A stretch of 56,913 bases of DNA, taken from contig NZ_JADEVE010000191.1 in the NCBI RefSeq assembly GCF_016125955.1, forward strand, positions 1-56,913, given 5' to 3'. The position numbers and the translations under genes are program-made. Shown here piece after piece: positions 8,786-16,788 of this stretch. This DNA comes from Acetomicrobium sp. S15 = DSM 107314 (lineage in GTDB: Bacteria > Synergistota > Synergistia > Synergistales > Thermosynergistaceae). The notes under the pieces are model-generated. The model was not told the DNA's origin. It worked only from the letters and a program-made list of their open reading frames with translations, and searched no databases. The first letter of the stretch is position 1, and each line of letters begins with the position of its first letter.

Positions 8786-9655
8786 ATGGACAGCGGAGAG
8801 GCTTTTTGGTGGTACATCACAATAAAGGCCCCCGAATCGCAGGAAGATCTCTTATACTCGATAGCCGACGCCACCGGGAGCATAGGCGCCGAACTCCGCG
8901 AACTGCCCGAAGGCCTGATCTTGAAGGCCTATTACAGGGCGAGCAAAGATTTGGAAAGCTGGGTTTCCCGCGTCAATGAAGCCATATCGAAAGAGCCGAG
9001 TATGGCCATAGTCGATATGGGAAAGGTGGAAAACCGCCAGTGGCATGTGGCGTGGCGCGATGCCTTTCCTCCCCTTCTCGTGGGAGAGCGCTTTGTGGTT
9101 ATGGCTCCATGGCATAAGGGAAACGAGCCGGCGGGCCACATTCCTATATATATCTACCCTGGCAGCGCCTTCGGCACTGGTTATCACGAGAGCACCCAGA
9201 TAGCCCTCTCCCTGTTGAGTCGCCATTGCCGCCCCGGTATGACAGCGATAGATGTGGGCAGCGGCTCCGGGATACTCTCTATAGCGTGCTGGCGCTTGGG
9301 AGCGCGCAAGGTCTATGCGAGGGACGTAGATCCTGCCACGCTGGAGGAAGCGCGAAGGAATTTTGAACTGAACGGCGTGGAGGAAGGGGCAATCGAGTTA
9401 TCCTCAGGCGACGGATTGATAGGCTTGCCTGTTGCCGCGGATTTGATAGTCGCTAATATATTGTTGGAAGAGCTTTTAAGGCTCATCCCCGATATCAGAG
9501 CGCACCTTAAAGATGGAGGGGTGGCCATATTCTCAGGCCTTATACTTAAAGAGAAAGAAAGCTTTCTCGATGCGCTGCAGAGAGCTGGCTTTTGCTCTTT
9601 AGACGAGTTGGAGAAGGAGGAGTGGTGGGGTGTCGCGGCCGCGCGTTCGGCTTGA
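8786..9655 (+). CDS. prmA: Ribosomal protein L11 methyltransferase
   Basis: 289 residues. SAM-dependent methyltransferase that trimethylates ribosomal protein L11. The N-terminal L11-recognition domain (first ~110 residues) precedes the catalytic domain with GSAFGTGYHESTQIAL, the SAM loop DVGSGSGILSIA, acidic DVDPATLEEARRN and the NPPY-equivalent ADLIVANILLEEL. The start ATG at 8786 follows GGAGGGGTGGAAGC. An upstream in-frame TTG lies inside the dnaJ terminator and is rejected. The 3' end overlaps rsmE by 26 bases. prmA and rsmE downstream of dnaJ is a conserved order in many bacteria. Confidence 0.93.
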   Translation: MDSGEAFWWYITIKAPESQEDLLYSIADATGSIGAELRELPEGLILKAYYRASKDLESWVSRVNEAISKEPSMAIVDMGKVENRQWHVAWRDAFPPLLVGERFVVMAPWHKGNEPAGHIPIYIYPGSAFGTGYHESTQIALSLLSRHCRPGMTAIDVGSGSGILSIACWRLGARKVYARDVDPATLEEARRNFELNGVEEGAIELSSGDGLIGLPVAADLIVANILLEELLRLIPDIRAHLKDGGVAIFSGLILKEKESFLDALQRAGFCSLDELEKEEWWGVAAARSA

Positions 9656-10361
9656 GCGCTGTGAAAAGGTCTCCGAAAGGGTATGGCGCCTCGGCGAGGA
9701 AGAGTCCAAGCATATCGATGTGCGCCGCTGTCGCGACGGAGAGCTCGTCGATGGGTTGTTGCCAGGGCGATGCCTGGTGATGAGGCTCATACGCAACGGC
9801 AGGGAGCTTTTCCTGGAGGAGCTGTACGCCCTTTCCAGCGCCCCGCCGGCTGGGAAGGTAGTCCTACTTTTGGGGATGCTGAAAAGCGAGGCCCTCGAAA
9901 GCGCCATTCGCCAGGTCACGGAGATAGGCGTTACTGAAATAATCCTCGTAAATTGTCGCCGCAGCGTCATCGCGCTTAACGGGTTGAGGCTCGAACAAAA
10001 GCTCGCGAGATGGCGCCGCATAGCCGATGAGGCCACGAAGCAGTGCGGAGCCCCTGACCCTCCTGTTATTCATCCTCCCATAGCCGTCGAGGAGCTGTCT
10101 TCGATTGCGCTACCCCAGTGGCGTTTTGTGGCAGCGCTTTCCGGCGCCAAGCCGCTCGGTTCCGTAGAGTTTGGCGGCGAAGCGGCGCTCGCAATCGGAC
10201 CGGAGGGGGATTGGACACCGGAGGAGCTAAAGTTTATGTTCAATTTGGGTTTCGAGCCGGTATCCTTGGGGCCGCGCATACTCCGCGCCCCCACAGCGGC
10301 AGCCGTGGGGTGCGGTTATCTGCTGCTTTCCATGGAGAACAAGGTCAATGCGTCCTCTTGA
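9630..10361 (+). CDS. rsmE: 16S rRNA (uracil-1498-N3)-methyltransferase
   Basis: 243 residues. SPOUT-class methyltransferase that N3-methylates U1498 of 16S rRNA. A PUA-like N-terminal part leads to the knotted catalytic domain with QVTEIGVTEIILVNCRRSV, RIADEATKQCGA, the SAM-binding AIGPEGDWTPEE and LGPRILRAPTAAAVG. GTG start at 9630 inside prmA, preceded by AAGGAGGAG. The 3' end overlaps mtaB by 14 bases, so the genes are translationally linked. Confidence 0.93.
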   Translation: MSRPRVRLERCEKVSERVWRLGEEESKHIDVRRCRDGELVDGLLPGRCLVMRLIRNGRELFLEELYALSSAPPAGKVVLLLGMLKSEALESAIRQVTEIGVTEIILVNCRRSVIALNGLRLEQKLARWRRIADEATKQCGAPDPPVIHPPIAVEELSSIALPQWRFVAALSGAKPLGSVEFGGEAALAIGPEGDWTPEELKFMFNLGFEPVSLGPRILRAPTAAAVGCGYLLLSMENKVNASS

Positions 10362-11721
10362 AGGCAAGCGCGTCTTCGTCCATGCCCTCGGCTGCAGGAC
10401 CAACATCTATGAGGCTTCGGCGCTCTCTTCCATGCTGAGCGAGGAGGGCGCCCAGATCGTGGATCGCTTGCCCTTCGACATAGCCGTAGTGCTGACCTGC
10501 ACCGTTACGTCCACGGCGGACAAGAAATGCCGTCAGCTCATCCGACGGCTCAGGCACGAATCGCCGAATGCCGCGATCGTGGCCTGCGGCTGTTTCGTGC
10601 AACGGACCTCTCGGGAGGATCTGTCTGACCTCGGCGTCGACCTCGCCGTAGGCAGCCGCCTCAAAGGCAAATTGCCCGAACTGTTGTCGGCTTTGCTCGA
10701 TGGGAAGGCAGAGCGGGGGGAGATCTTGACTGCAGACCTCTGGTCCGAGAACAGATGGGACGATCTGCGCCTGAGCTGCACGGGGTCGCGCGCTCGGGCC
10801 TTCTTGAAGGTTCAGGACGGCTGCGATCGCTTCTGCGCCTATTGCGTAATACCCTTCGTGAGGGGCAGGCCTATCAGCCGAAGTCTCAAAGACGTGGAAA
10901 AAGAGGCAAAGCAACTCGTCGAAAACGGCTGCCGAGAGATAATCCTCACTGGGGTAAACTTGGGGTTATACGGGGGCGATATATCCTCTTCTTTAGGTGA
11001 GTTGGTGAAGCGCTTGGGCCGCATCGAGGGTTTAAGCCGGCTGCGTTTCGGTTCGATCGAGTCTTTCGCCGTGGACGAGGAATTGCTCAGGGCGTTGGCC
11101 GAAACGCCGAAGTTTTGCCCCCATCTCCACATACCCCTCCAAAGCGGCGACGACGGCGTGTTGGCCAAGATGGAGCGCGGGTATACGAGCGCCGATTTCG
11201 CTAAGATGACAGAGCGGGTTCGCGCAATTTTGGGAGAAGACGTGCACCTTAGCACGGACCTGCTCGTCGGCTTTCCGGGTGAGGACGAAGCCGCTTTCGA
11301 CAGGAGCTTAAAGTTTATATCCTCTATCGGCTTTGGGAGGCTTCACGTGTTCCCTTATTCCCCCAGGCCAGGGACTAAGGCCTTTAGTATCGCGGGAAGG
11401 GTCGGGCGGAAGGTCGCACACGAGCGCGTCAGGGAGGCGATCGCGCTCGGTAAAACACTACTCGATCGTTACGCCAGTCGCTGGCTGGGCAGGGAGGTGG
11501 AGGTGCTCGTGGAAGGGCACACCGGGGAGGTCTCTTTCGGTTATACGCGCCATTACCTGCGCGCCGAGGCAAGAGGGGGCAGCGCGATCCATCCGGAGTT
11601 CCGCGTAAAAGTGTTGAAGGTGCAAGATGGAGGGTTGAGTGGTATCGTTGTGGGCGATTTCGCCGACGAGGAGGAGCACTCATATGGATCTGCAGCAACT
11701 TGCCAGGCTGGTCAGCGATAA
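10348..11721 (+). CDS. mtaB: tRNA (ct6A37/t6A37) methylthiotransferase MtaB
   Basis: 457 residues. Radical SAM enzyme adding a methylthio group to t6A37 of tRNAs reading ANN codons. The N-terminal UPF0004 domain carries cluster cysteines at about C16 (ALGCRTN), C51 (LTCTVT) and C82. The radical SAM triad is C159/C163/C166 (CDRFCAYC), followed by HIPLQSGDDGVL and DLLVGFPGEDEAAF. A C-terminal TRAM-like domain binds tRNA. The HALGCRTN and CTVT wording separates MtaB from MiaB and RimO. The last 38 bases overlap bpsA. Confidence 0.92.
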   Translation: MRPLEGKRVFVHALGCRTNIYEASALSSMLSEEGAQIVDRLPFDIAVVLTCTVTSTADKKCRQLIRRLRHESPNAAIVACGCFVQRTSREDLSDLGVDLAVGSRLKGKLPELLSALLDGKAERGEILTADLWSENRWDDLRLSCTGSRARAFLKVQDGCDRFCAYCVIPFVRGRPISRSLKDVEKEAKQLVENGCREIILTGVNLGLYGGDISSSLGELVKRLGRIEGLSRLRFGSIESFAVDEELLRALAETPKFCPHLHIPLQSGDDGVLAKMERGYTSADFAKMTERVRAILGEDVHLSTDLLVGFPGEDEAAFDRSLKFISSIGFGRLHVFPYSPRPGTKAFSIAGRVGRKVAHERVREAIALGKTLLDRYASRWLGREVEVLVEGHTGEVSFGYTRHYLRAEARGGSAIHPEFRVKVLKVQDGGLSGIVVGDFADEEEHSYGSAATCQAGQR

Positions 11722-12736
11722 AACCGGAATACCTTGGGGTCCTCGCAACGTAGAGAGGGCGCTTGCCGCCGTTTTCGTGAGCGATAACCTCTGGGAGATC
11801 GTCCATAAAAGCGATGAGCCGCTACCCGCGGTGTCGGCTCTCGTCGGGCTTTTGCTGGAAGAGGGGATGCTTCGTGCCTCCTCTGGGGGCATTTCTCTGA
11901 CGGAAAAGGGAAAGGCTTTCTGCGAAGGCTTGGGGGTTTTCCCTTTTGAGGATCATACCTGCCCAAGCTGCAGGGGGAGAGGCCTGGGCCTGGATAAATT
12001 CAAAAGAGCCTTGGAATGCTTTTATGAGATCCAGCGCGATAGGCCGGAGGCGGCTATCCGATATGACCAGGGGTATGTGACGCCAGAGACGACGTTTGCC
12101 AGGATCGCCCTGGCGGACGAGAGGGGCGATCTGCGCGACAAAATCGTGATCGTCTTCGGCGATGACGATTTGGTGGCACTGGCACTGGCAATGACGGGAC
12201 TCCCGAGGCGAGTGGTCGTTATAGAGATAGATGAGCGCATAGTCGAATTTGAGAGAAAGGCAGCCGAAAAGCTCGGGTTGAATTTTGAGGTGATCATGCG
12301 CGACGCGAGGCTTCCCCTGCCGCAGGAGCTCTTGAAGCGCTTCGACACGTTTTTCACCGATCCCCCGGAGACCGTGGAGGCGATGCGCGTCTTCGTGGGG
12401 CGCGGCATATCTGCCCTGAAAGGCGTGGGCGGAGCCGGCTATTTCGGCCTCACGAGAGTGGAGAGTTCGTTAGTCAAGTGGCGGTCGGTAGAGCGTCTGC
12501 TCTTGGATATGGGGGTTACGATCACCGATATAATTCATCATTTTAATGAATATGTCAACTGGGGCTATCTTGAACAGATGAAGGCGTGGGAATTGGCGCC
12601 TGTGAAGCAATTTCCGTCGAAGAATTGGTATTATTCTTCTATGTTCAGGATAGAAGTGGTGGAATCCGTCGAGGTTCCCAATGCCGACGTGACCGGCAGG
12701 GATATATATACAGACAGCGAAAGCTCCACTGTATGA
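11684..12736 (+). CDS. bpsA: Branched-chain polyamine synthase (N4-bis(aminopropyl)spermidine synthase)
   Basis: 350 residues. The BpsA family adds two aminopropyl groups from decarboxylated SAM to spermidine, giving a branched polyamine that stabilises nucleic acids at high temperature. An N-terminal winged-helix-like part precedes a zinc-ribbon-like CPSCRGRG. The catalytic Rossmann domain has VTPETTFARIAL, IVIVFGDDDLVALALA, VVVIEIDERIVEFE, DARLPLP and FTDPPETVEAM, all typical of the family. The ATG at 11684 has GAGGAGGAG nine bases upstream; earlier in-frame starts lie well inside mtaB. It ends four bases before the divergent Hsp70 gene. Confidence 0.88.
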   Translation: MDLQQLARLVSDKTGIPWGPRNVERALAAVFVSDNLWEIVHKSDEPLPAVSALVGLLLEEGMLRASSGGISLTEKGKAFCEGLGVFPFEDHTCPSCRGRGLGLDKFKRALECFYEIQRDRPEAAIRYDQGYVTPETTFARIALADERGDLRDKIVIVFGDDDLVALALAMTGLPRRVVVIEIDERIVEFERKAAEKLGLNFEVIMRDARLPLPQELLKRFDTFFTDPPETVEAMRVFVGRGISALKGVGGAGYFGLTRVESSLVKWRSVERLLLDMGVTITDIIHHFNEYVNWGYLEQMKAWELAPVKQFPSKNWYYSSMFRIEVVESVEVPNADVTGRDIYTDSESSTV

Positions 12737-12739
12737 GCG

Positions 12740-14320
12740 ATGGAAGCGGCGAAGTCTCCTCCGGCAGGAATTGACCTCGGCGCCCGTTACGCCAAAATCG
12801 CAGTGAACGGCGAATCTTCCGTCCGCGTGGCAAGAAACAGATGGGGAGGCCGCTTCACGCCTGCCGTCGTCGCCAGGGCGGGCAAAGGGTGGCTTGTGGG
12901 CGCAGAGGCGGAGCAGATGTTCGTTCGCTTTCCCGAGAGCGCGTGGTGGGGCATGATGCGCCGCGGTGGCGCCTCGGGGGACATCTTCATAGGTGGACGA
13001 AGATGGAAAGCCGAAGAAGCCCTCGCGCCGCTCTTTCTGTCGCTCAGGGAGGACGCGGAGGTCGAGCTCGGTAAGATCGTCTCGTCTTGTGCTATCGCTC
13101 TGCCCGTCGGATTCCCTACGCAAAGGCGGGATGTCGTAGATAGGGCAGCCAAGGTTGCCGGCTTTGACGAAGTGACGTTCGTCGATAAGCCTGTTGCAGT
13201 TGCGCTTTCATCCGGCGTCGACGGAAAGTTTTTCGTCCTTCACGTCGGTGCTATTTCGACCGGCGCCTCGGTCGTCGTTGTCGAAAAGGGTAGGGGCCAT
13301 CTCCTCGAAAGCAGGTCTATCGGTATAGGAGGTGCCGATTTCGACAGGTCCTTGGCGCACCATCTGCAGGAAAAAGTTTGCGACCTCCGCTTGGACGAGA
13401 GAGACCCTCGATGGAAGGCCCTCCTCTTTCATGCCGAAGAGCTCAAAGAGGCCCTTTCGTTCGTGGAGAGGGCTTCGTGGTTTCCCGTTGCAGCGGGATT
13501 TACGAATGCGCGTGAACATGTCGTAAGCCGCGGCGAAATTGCCTCCCTTTATTTTCCTTTAGTAGATTCCATATTGAACTTGTGCGAGCCGCTCTGGCGG
13601 CATTGTGGCAGGCCGAGGGTTATACTTGCAGGTGGCGGCAGCAGACTCCCGTTGCTCAAGGCGCAGATAGCCGCGCGCCTGTCTAAACCCGTTCCGCTTC
13701 GCTTTCCGCCTGAGGAGGCGGAGGCCGTGGGCGCGCTCCTGTCGGCGCAAGACAATCCCGTACCTTGCCTCCTCGCTTCTGATTTGGGAATAGTCACGGC
13801 CGGCGGCGACGCGGCGCTCATATTAAAGGGCGGAACGAAGCTCCCGGCCAAGTCTACCAGGCGTTTCGCAGTCATAGGCGGTGGTAGGATGAACGTGCGC
13901 GTAGTCAAAGGAGGAGCTGACTTGGCGCGGGGAGATATCGTAGGCGATTTGGCGATCGAGGCAGCTGACGGCGAAGAGGTCACAGTGACCATTTCTGCTG
14001 ATGTCGGAGGCACTTTGAACGCAAGCATATCCAGCACGAGAGGGCTTCTTGCGCACGAGGTGTTTCACCTCGGGCCTCAGGCCTCGGACTTTTACGGCCG
14101 CCGTGAGAAGACAAAAGTTATCAGGGCGCGAATGGCTCGCCTCGCTGCCCGCCTCAGCCAGTATCAAAAGCGCCGCCTGGAAAAGCTTTTGGATCACCTG
14201 AAGGATTTGGAAGACAGCGACGATAGGCTTTGGGAGAGAGGGGTGTCGCTTTTGGAAAGTTTAGCCTCTCGCCTCGAAAGGGAGAAAGCCGATGGCAGCC
14301 CAGAGAGAGATGTGGTATAG
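12740..14320 (+). CDS. Divergent Hsp70-family protein (DnaK paralogue)
   Basis: 526 residues, shorter than DnaK (612). The actin-like ATPase fold is recognisable: GIDLGARYAKIAVNG (phosphate 1), IALPVGFPTQRRDVVDRAAKVAG, VTFVDKPVAVALS (for NEPTAAAL), FFVLHVGAISTGASVVVV (where DnaK has DLGGGTFD), IGIGGADFDRSLAHHL and VILAGGGSRLPLLKAQI. The TT/TN and GGGTFD elements are altered, so ATP hydrolysis may be slow or absent. A beta-rich region (~360-440) and an Arg/Lys-rich helical tail (~460-520) stand in for the substrate-binding domain and lid. It starts four bases after bpsA and overlaps the following J-domain gene by 29 bases, suggesting a dedicated chaperone pair. Confidence 0.8.
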   Translation: MEAAKSPPAGIDLGARYAKIAVNGESSVRVARNRWGGRFTPAVVARAGKGWLVGAEAEQMFVRFPESAWWGMMRRGGASGDIFIGGRRWKAEEALAPLFLSLREDAEVELGKIVSSCAIALPVGFPTQRRDVVDRAAKVAGFDEVTFVDKPVAVALSSGVDGKFFVLHVGAISTGASVVVVEKGRGHLLESRSIGIGGADFDRSLAHHLQEKVCDLRLDERDPRWKALLFHAEELKEALSFVERASWFPVAAGFTNAREHVVSRGEIASLYFPLVDSILNLCEPLWRHCGRPRVILAGGGSRLPLLKAQIAARLSKPVPLRFPPEEAEAVGALLSAQDNPVPCLLASDLGIVTAGGDAALILKGGTKLPAKSTRRFAVIGGGRMNVRVVKGGADLARGDIVGDLAIEAADGEEVTVTISADVGGTLNASISSTRGLLAHEVFHLGPQASDFYGRREKTKVIRARMARLAARLSQYQKRRLEKLLDHLKDLEDSDDRLWERGVSLLESLASRLEREKADGSPERDVV

Positions 14321-14714
14321 CGCCCTTGAACTTCCCTACGACGCCTCCTGGGACGAGGTGAGATCGGCCTTCAGGAGGCTCGCCAGGCGTTATCATCCAG
14401 ACGTGGCTGGGTCGGAGTGGGCTTCTCATTTTCAGACCATAACCGACGCCTATGCGTCCTTGAGGGCGGAACTTTTCGGCTCACCGTCCGCGAAAGCCGA
14501 GAGGAGCGCCTCTGCGGCGAGGGAGAGCCGAATTGACGAAATTCTCGCCGGCGCAGAGCGAGAGATGGAAGACATCATGCGCGAAGCCGATAGAATTAGG
14601 CGCGAGAAAGAAAAATCGCTCCTCTTGCGCCTGCACAGCCGCCGCCTTGACGTCCGCCTGCTCGCTATGGACGCGCTCTTTCGCCTCCGCTCAACCGCTT
14701 ACGCGAAGCGGTAG
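14292..14714 (+). CDS. Small J-domain protein
   Basis: 140 residues. An N-terminal J domain (EMWYSALELPYDASWDEVRS, then FRRLARRYHPDVAG with HPD at 35-37) is followed by a charged helical tail (EREMEDIMREADRIRREKE). There is no G/F region, zinc repeat or C-terminal substrate domain, so this is a class III J protein. It overlaps the end of the divergent Hsp70 gene, with its ATG read within it. The natural inference is that it activates that Hsp70 rather than the canonical DnaK, which has its own DnaJ. Last gene of the prmA run. Confidence 0.82.
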   Translation: MAAQREMWYSALELPYDASWDEVRSAFRRLARRYHPDVAGSEWASHFQTITDAYASLRAELFGSPSAKAERSASAARESRIDEILAGAEREMEDIMREADRIRREKEKSLLLRLHSRRLDVRLLAMDALFRLRSTAYAKR

Positions 14715-15112
14715 CTCATACTTCCCTTTAGCGATTTGCTTTCTTGGTTTAATGCCTCAAGTAAAAATGTAGTAAGAGTGGATGCAAGCCTTGTATATGG
14801 TTCTAAGGGCTCGTAGACTATTATAAGAAAGATTAAGTGATCTTAAGGGAAGAGATAGCGGTATAGAACCTGGATATCCATAGTGCCAAGAAGTTTGTGT
14901 ATAGCTCATCGCGCGCAACTCTTGAGAGGTGGCCTCGGCTTGGTCATATTTGCCCCTCCTGATATGTAGCAGCGCTTCCTTAACCAAAGAAAACCCTGGG
15001 ATCACCATCCTGCTATATTGTGGTATATGGCTTCAGAGTCTGCTGCAAAATCCATCTTCCCTTACTTTATGGTATTATAATACTCAAGAAGTTAACAGCT
15101 GCACAGGAGGTC
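14715..15112. other. Intergenic stretch without a convincing gene
   Basis: About 400 bases between the J-domain gene and the transposase remnant. A minus-strand open frame at 14757-15008 (83 codons) has no recognisable motif and no ribosome binding site that I can see; it may be a fossil. An A/T-rich TATTATAAT-like sequence just before 15080 could be the old promoter of the insertion element. Nothing else is supported. Confidence 0.4.
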
Positions 15113-15374
15113 ATGCCCTTGTTAGGACGTAGATCGAATCAAGCGACATTCTTCAGTGAGGCCGTAAAGGAACGGCTCCCCAAAAATCACTTTTTAAAAG
15201 TTAACGACCTCATAGATTGGTCTCCTATAGAAAAGAGATTAGAACGTCTATATGACCCTTCAAACGGACGTCTTAGGCTATCCACCTCTTGTTATGTTTA
15301 AAGCCCTCCTCTTGCAGCAGTGGTTTAACCTCTCCGACAGAGGCTTAGCAGAGGCCATAGCAGACAGGCTCTAA
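15113..15374 (+). pseudogene. Remnant of an IS5-type transposase (frameshifted, truncated)
   Basis: The ATG at 15113 follows ACAGGAGGTC. The first frame reads FFSEAVKERLPKNHFLKVND, then LIDWSPIEKRLERLYDPSNG. Near 15268 the sense switches frame and continues as GYPPLVMFKALLLQQWFNLS, then DRGLAEAIADRL, ending at a stop at 15372-15374. This is the conserved N-terminal ~90 residues of IS5-group transposases; the DDE catalytic core is missing. No terminal inverted repeats were identified. The element is dead and old. Confidence 0.75.
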
Positions 15375-15435
15375 GGTGGTTTCATATCTGGTCGTGGGTC
15401 TTTTTTTAAGTGGTTTACCATATCTTTTTTGCTTG

Positions 15436-15465
15436 TTGTAAACATGGCGTTGTATGCTGTAAAAT
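15436..15465 (+). promoter_or_regulatory. Promoter of hinT-rpsU
   Basis: TTGTAA (15436-15441) and TAAAAT (15460-15465) are separated by 18 bases, 30 bases before the HIT gene start. Reasonable vegetative-sigma boxes, placed by eye. Confidence 0.5.
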
Positions 15466-15495
15466 GCTTATAGAGCAAGAGATTGGGGAGGATCA

Positions 15496-15834
15496 ATGGT
15501 GCAGCCGGAGTGCCCTTTTTGTAGCATAGCAAGAGGTGAACAGAAAGCCGACGTCGTCCTTGAGACGGAGGATGTCGTGGTGATCCGCGATATCGCCCCT
15601 CAGGCTCCGGTTCACCTGCTGGCTATCCCAAAGGTCCACATACCCTCCGCTGCTTTCGCGAAAGACGGCAGTTTGTGGGCTTCCCTCATGACCACGGCCG
15701 TGGAGGTCGCTGCCGCTCAGGGGCTTTCTTCCTACAGGCTGGTCGTGAACTGCGGCGAGCAGGCGGGCATGAGCATCCCCCATCTCCACGTGCACATCCT
15801 CGGAGGTCGCCGTTTCCGTTGGCCTCCAGGGTGA
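15496..15834 (+). CDS. hinT: HIT family protein (HinT-type purine nucleoside phosphoramidase)
   Basis: 112 residues. Contains the zinc-binding-like start [29 protein letters not shown] and the histidine triad HLHVH (H96, H98 nucleophile, H100) followed by [12 protein letters not shown], the usual HinT C terminus. HinT hydrolyses AMP-lysine and other nucleoside phosphoramidates, including adducts formed by aminoacyl-tRNA synthetases. The ATG at 15496 has TTGGGGAGGATCA upstream. rpsU follows after 26 bases; in other bacteria HIT genes also sit beside rpsU. Confidence 0.92.
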   Translation: MVQPECPFCSIARGEQKADVVLETEDVVVIRDIAPQAPVHLLAIPKVHIPSAAFAKDGSLWASLMTTAVEVAAAQGLSSYRLVVNCGEQAGMSIPHLHVHILGGRRFRWPPG

Positions 15835-15860
15835 GACGCGAGCGAGAAGGGGGTGATAGC

Positions 15861-16037
15861 ATGACCACCATACATCGCCGGGAAGACGAATCCATAGATG
15901 ATGCGCTCAGGCGGTTTAAACGCGAGCTCAAAAAACAGGGCACGTTGAGAGAGGCGCGCCGTCACGAACATTATGAGAAGCCGAGCGAAGCCAAGAAGCG
16001 CAAGAGGATGGCATCCAAGCGACGCAAGAAAAGCTGA
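15861..16037 (+). CDS. rpsU: 30S ribosomal protein S21
   Basis: 58 residues, very basic. [17 protein letters not shown] and the C-terminal [19 protein letters not shown] match S21. The ATG at 15861 lies behind AAGGGGGTGATAGC. Longer frames reaching back into hinT are not real. S21 binds near the anti-Shine-Dalgarno end of 16S rRNA. Confidence 0.95.
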   Translation: MTTIHRREDESIDDALRRFKRELKKQGTLREARRHEHYEKPSEAKKRKRMASKRRKKS

Positions 16038-16122
16038 CGCTTTTACCGCAGAGGAAGTCGCCTCGCGGCGATTGAGGCGTCATCCAGAAATATGAGCGCT
16101 CCCCGCTTAGGGGTGCATAACA

Positions 16123-16162
16123 TCAGGGACAGATAAGGCGTATGGGCCTTGTCTGTCCCTGA
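16123..16162 (+). terminator. Stem-loop downstream of rpsU, probable terminator
   Basis: A 17-base arm starting TCAGGGACAGA (16123-16139) pairs with the arm ending TCTGTCCCTGA (16146-16162), with a single G-T wobble and a 6-base loop. Only a short T tract (ACTTTAG) follows. It lies 85 bases after rpsU and may terminate that transcript. Confidence 0.6.
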
Positions 16163-16263
16163 ACTTTAGGGATTGGACGCTTTAGTTTTACGCGACGGAG
16201 CGCCCCGCCGCTCACGTCTCCCAGGTTATGTATACAAGAAAATAGTCCTTTAGGCCCTATTAA

Positions 16264-16279
16264 ACACCAGATATGGTAG
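16264..16279 (+). promoter_or_regulatory. Putative NrdR box 1
   Basis: ACACCAGATATGGTAG is an imperfect 16-base palindrome like the NrdR box consensus (ACACTATATATAGTGT type). Its centre is exactly 31 bases from that of the second box. The -10-like TATAAT at 16280-16285 lies between the boxes. Confidence 0.6.
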
Positions 16280-16285
16280 TATAAT
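16280..16285 (+). promoter_or_regulatory. -10 box of the nrdR-nrdD-nrdG promoter
   Basis: A perfect TATAAT sits between the two putative NrdR boxes. No good -35 box is seen 16-18 bases upstream (CTATTA region), so either the promoter is weak or the -35 element is poorly conserved. Confidence 0.5.
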
Positions 16286-16294
16286 TCCAGTTAG

Positions 16295-16310
16295 ACCCTA
16301 TATATAGAGG
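16295..16310 (+). promoter_or_regulatory. Putative NrdR box 2
   Basis: ACCCTATATATAGAGG, an A/T-cored 16-base palindrome ending 8 bases before the nrdR start. With box 1 it forms the tandem, three-helical-turn arrangement typical of NrdR-regulated ribonucleotide reductase operons. It overlaps the likely transcription start and leader, suiting repression. Confidence 0.62.
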
Positions 16311-16317
16311 TGATCGC

Positions 16318-16788
16318 GTGCGCTGCCCTTATTGTAGCGCCATGGATACCAAGGTAATAGAGACGCGCACCGCAGAGGAAGGGCGCGCTATCCGCAGACG
16401 GAGGGAGTGCCCCGATTGCGGACAACGTTTCACCACCTATGAACGGCTCGAGGAGAGCAAACTGCTTTTGGTGATCAAGAAGGGCGGCCACAGAGAGGCC
16501 TTCGACAGGGAAAAGCTCTTGCGGGGATTGGTGAAGGCCTGCGAGAAGCTCCCTGTGCCGCTTGAGCGGCTCGAAGACGCGGCATCGCAGATAGAGAAGA
16601 GATTGCGCGACATGGGCCAGGGCGAGGTCTCCAGCTCCCTCATAGGGGAGTTGGCGATGGAGGCCCTCAAGGAGATTCATCAGGTGGCCTATGTGCGCTT
16701 TGCCTCGGTATATCGCGAGTTCTGCGACATCGACCAATTTTATCAAGAAATCCATCGTCTCGTCGAAGAGAGGGGGAAGGCAGAATAA
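16318..16788 (+). CDS. nrdR: Transcriptional repressor NrdR
   Basis: 156 residues, GTG start directly after GAGGTGATC. A zinc ribbon with C3, C6, C31 and C34 (MRCPYC ... CPDCGQRF) joins an ATP-cone domain (LLLVIKKGGHREAFDREKLL). NrdR senses ATP/dATP and represses ribonucleotide reductase genes through tandem boxes, which are visible just upstream. The stop overlaps the nrdD start as TAATG, so it heads the RNR operon and probably autoregulates. Confidence 0.97.
   Translation: MRCPYCSAMDTKVIETRTAEEGRAIRRRRECPDCGQRFTTYERLEESKLLLVIKKGGHREAFDREKLLRGLVKACEKLPVPLERLEDAASQIEKRLRDMGQGEVSSSLIGELAMEALKEIHQVAYVRFASVYREFCDIDQFYQEIHRLVEERGKAE

Noticed and set aside
14757-15008. Minus-strand open frame of 83 codons beside the transposase remnant
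   Set aside because: No ribosome binding site, no known motif and an odd composition; cannot be supported as a gene.
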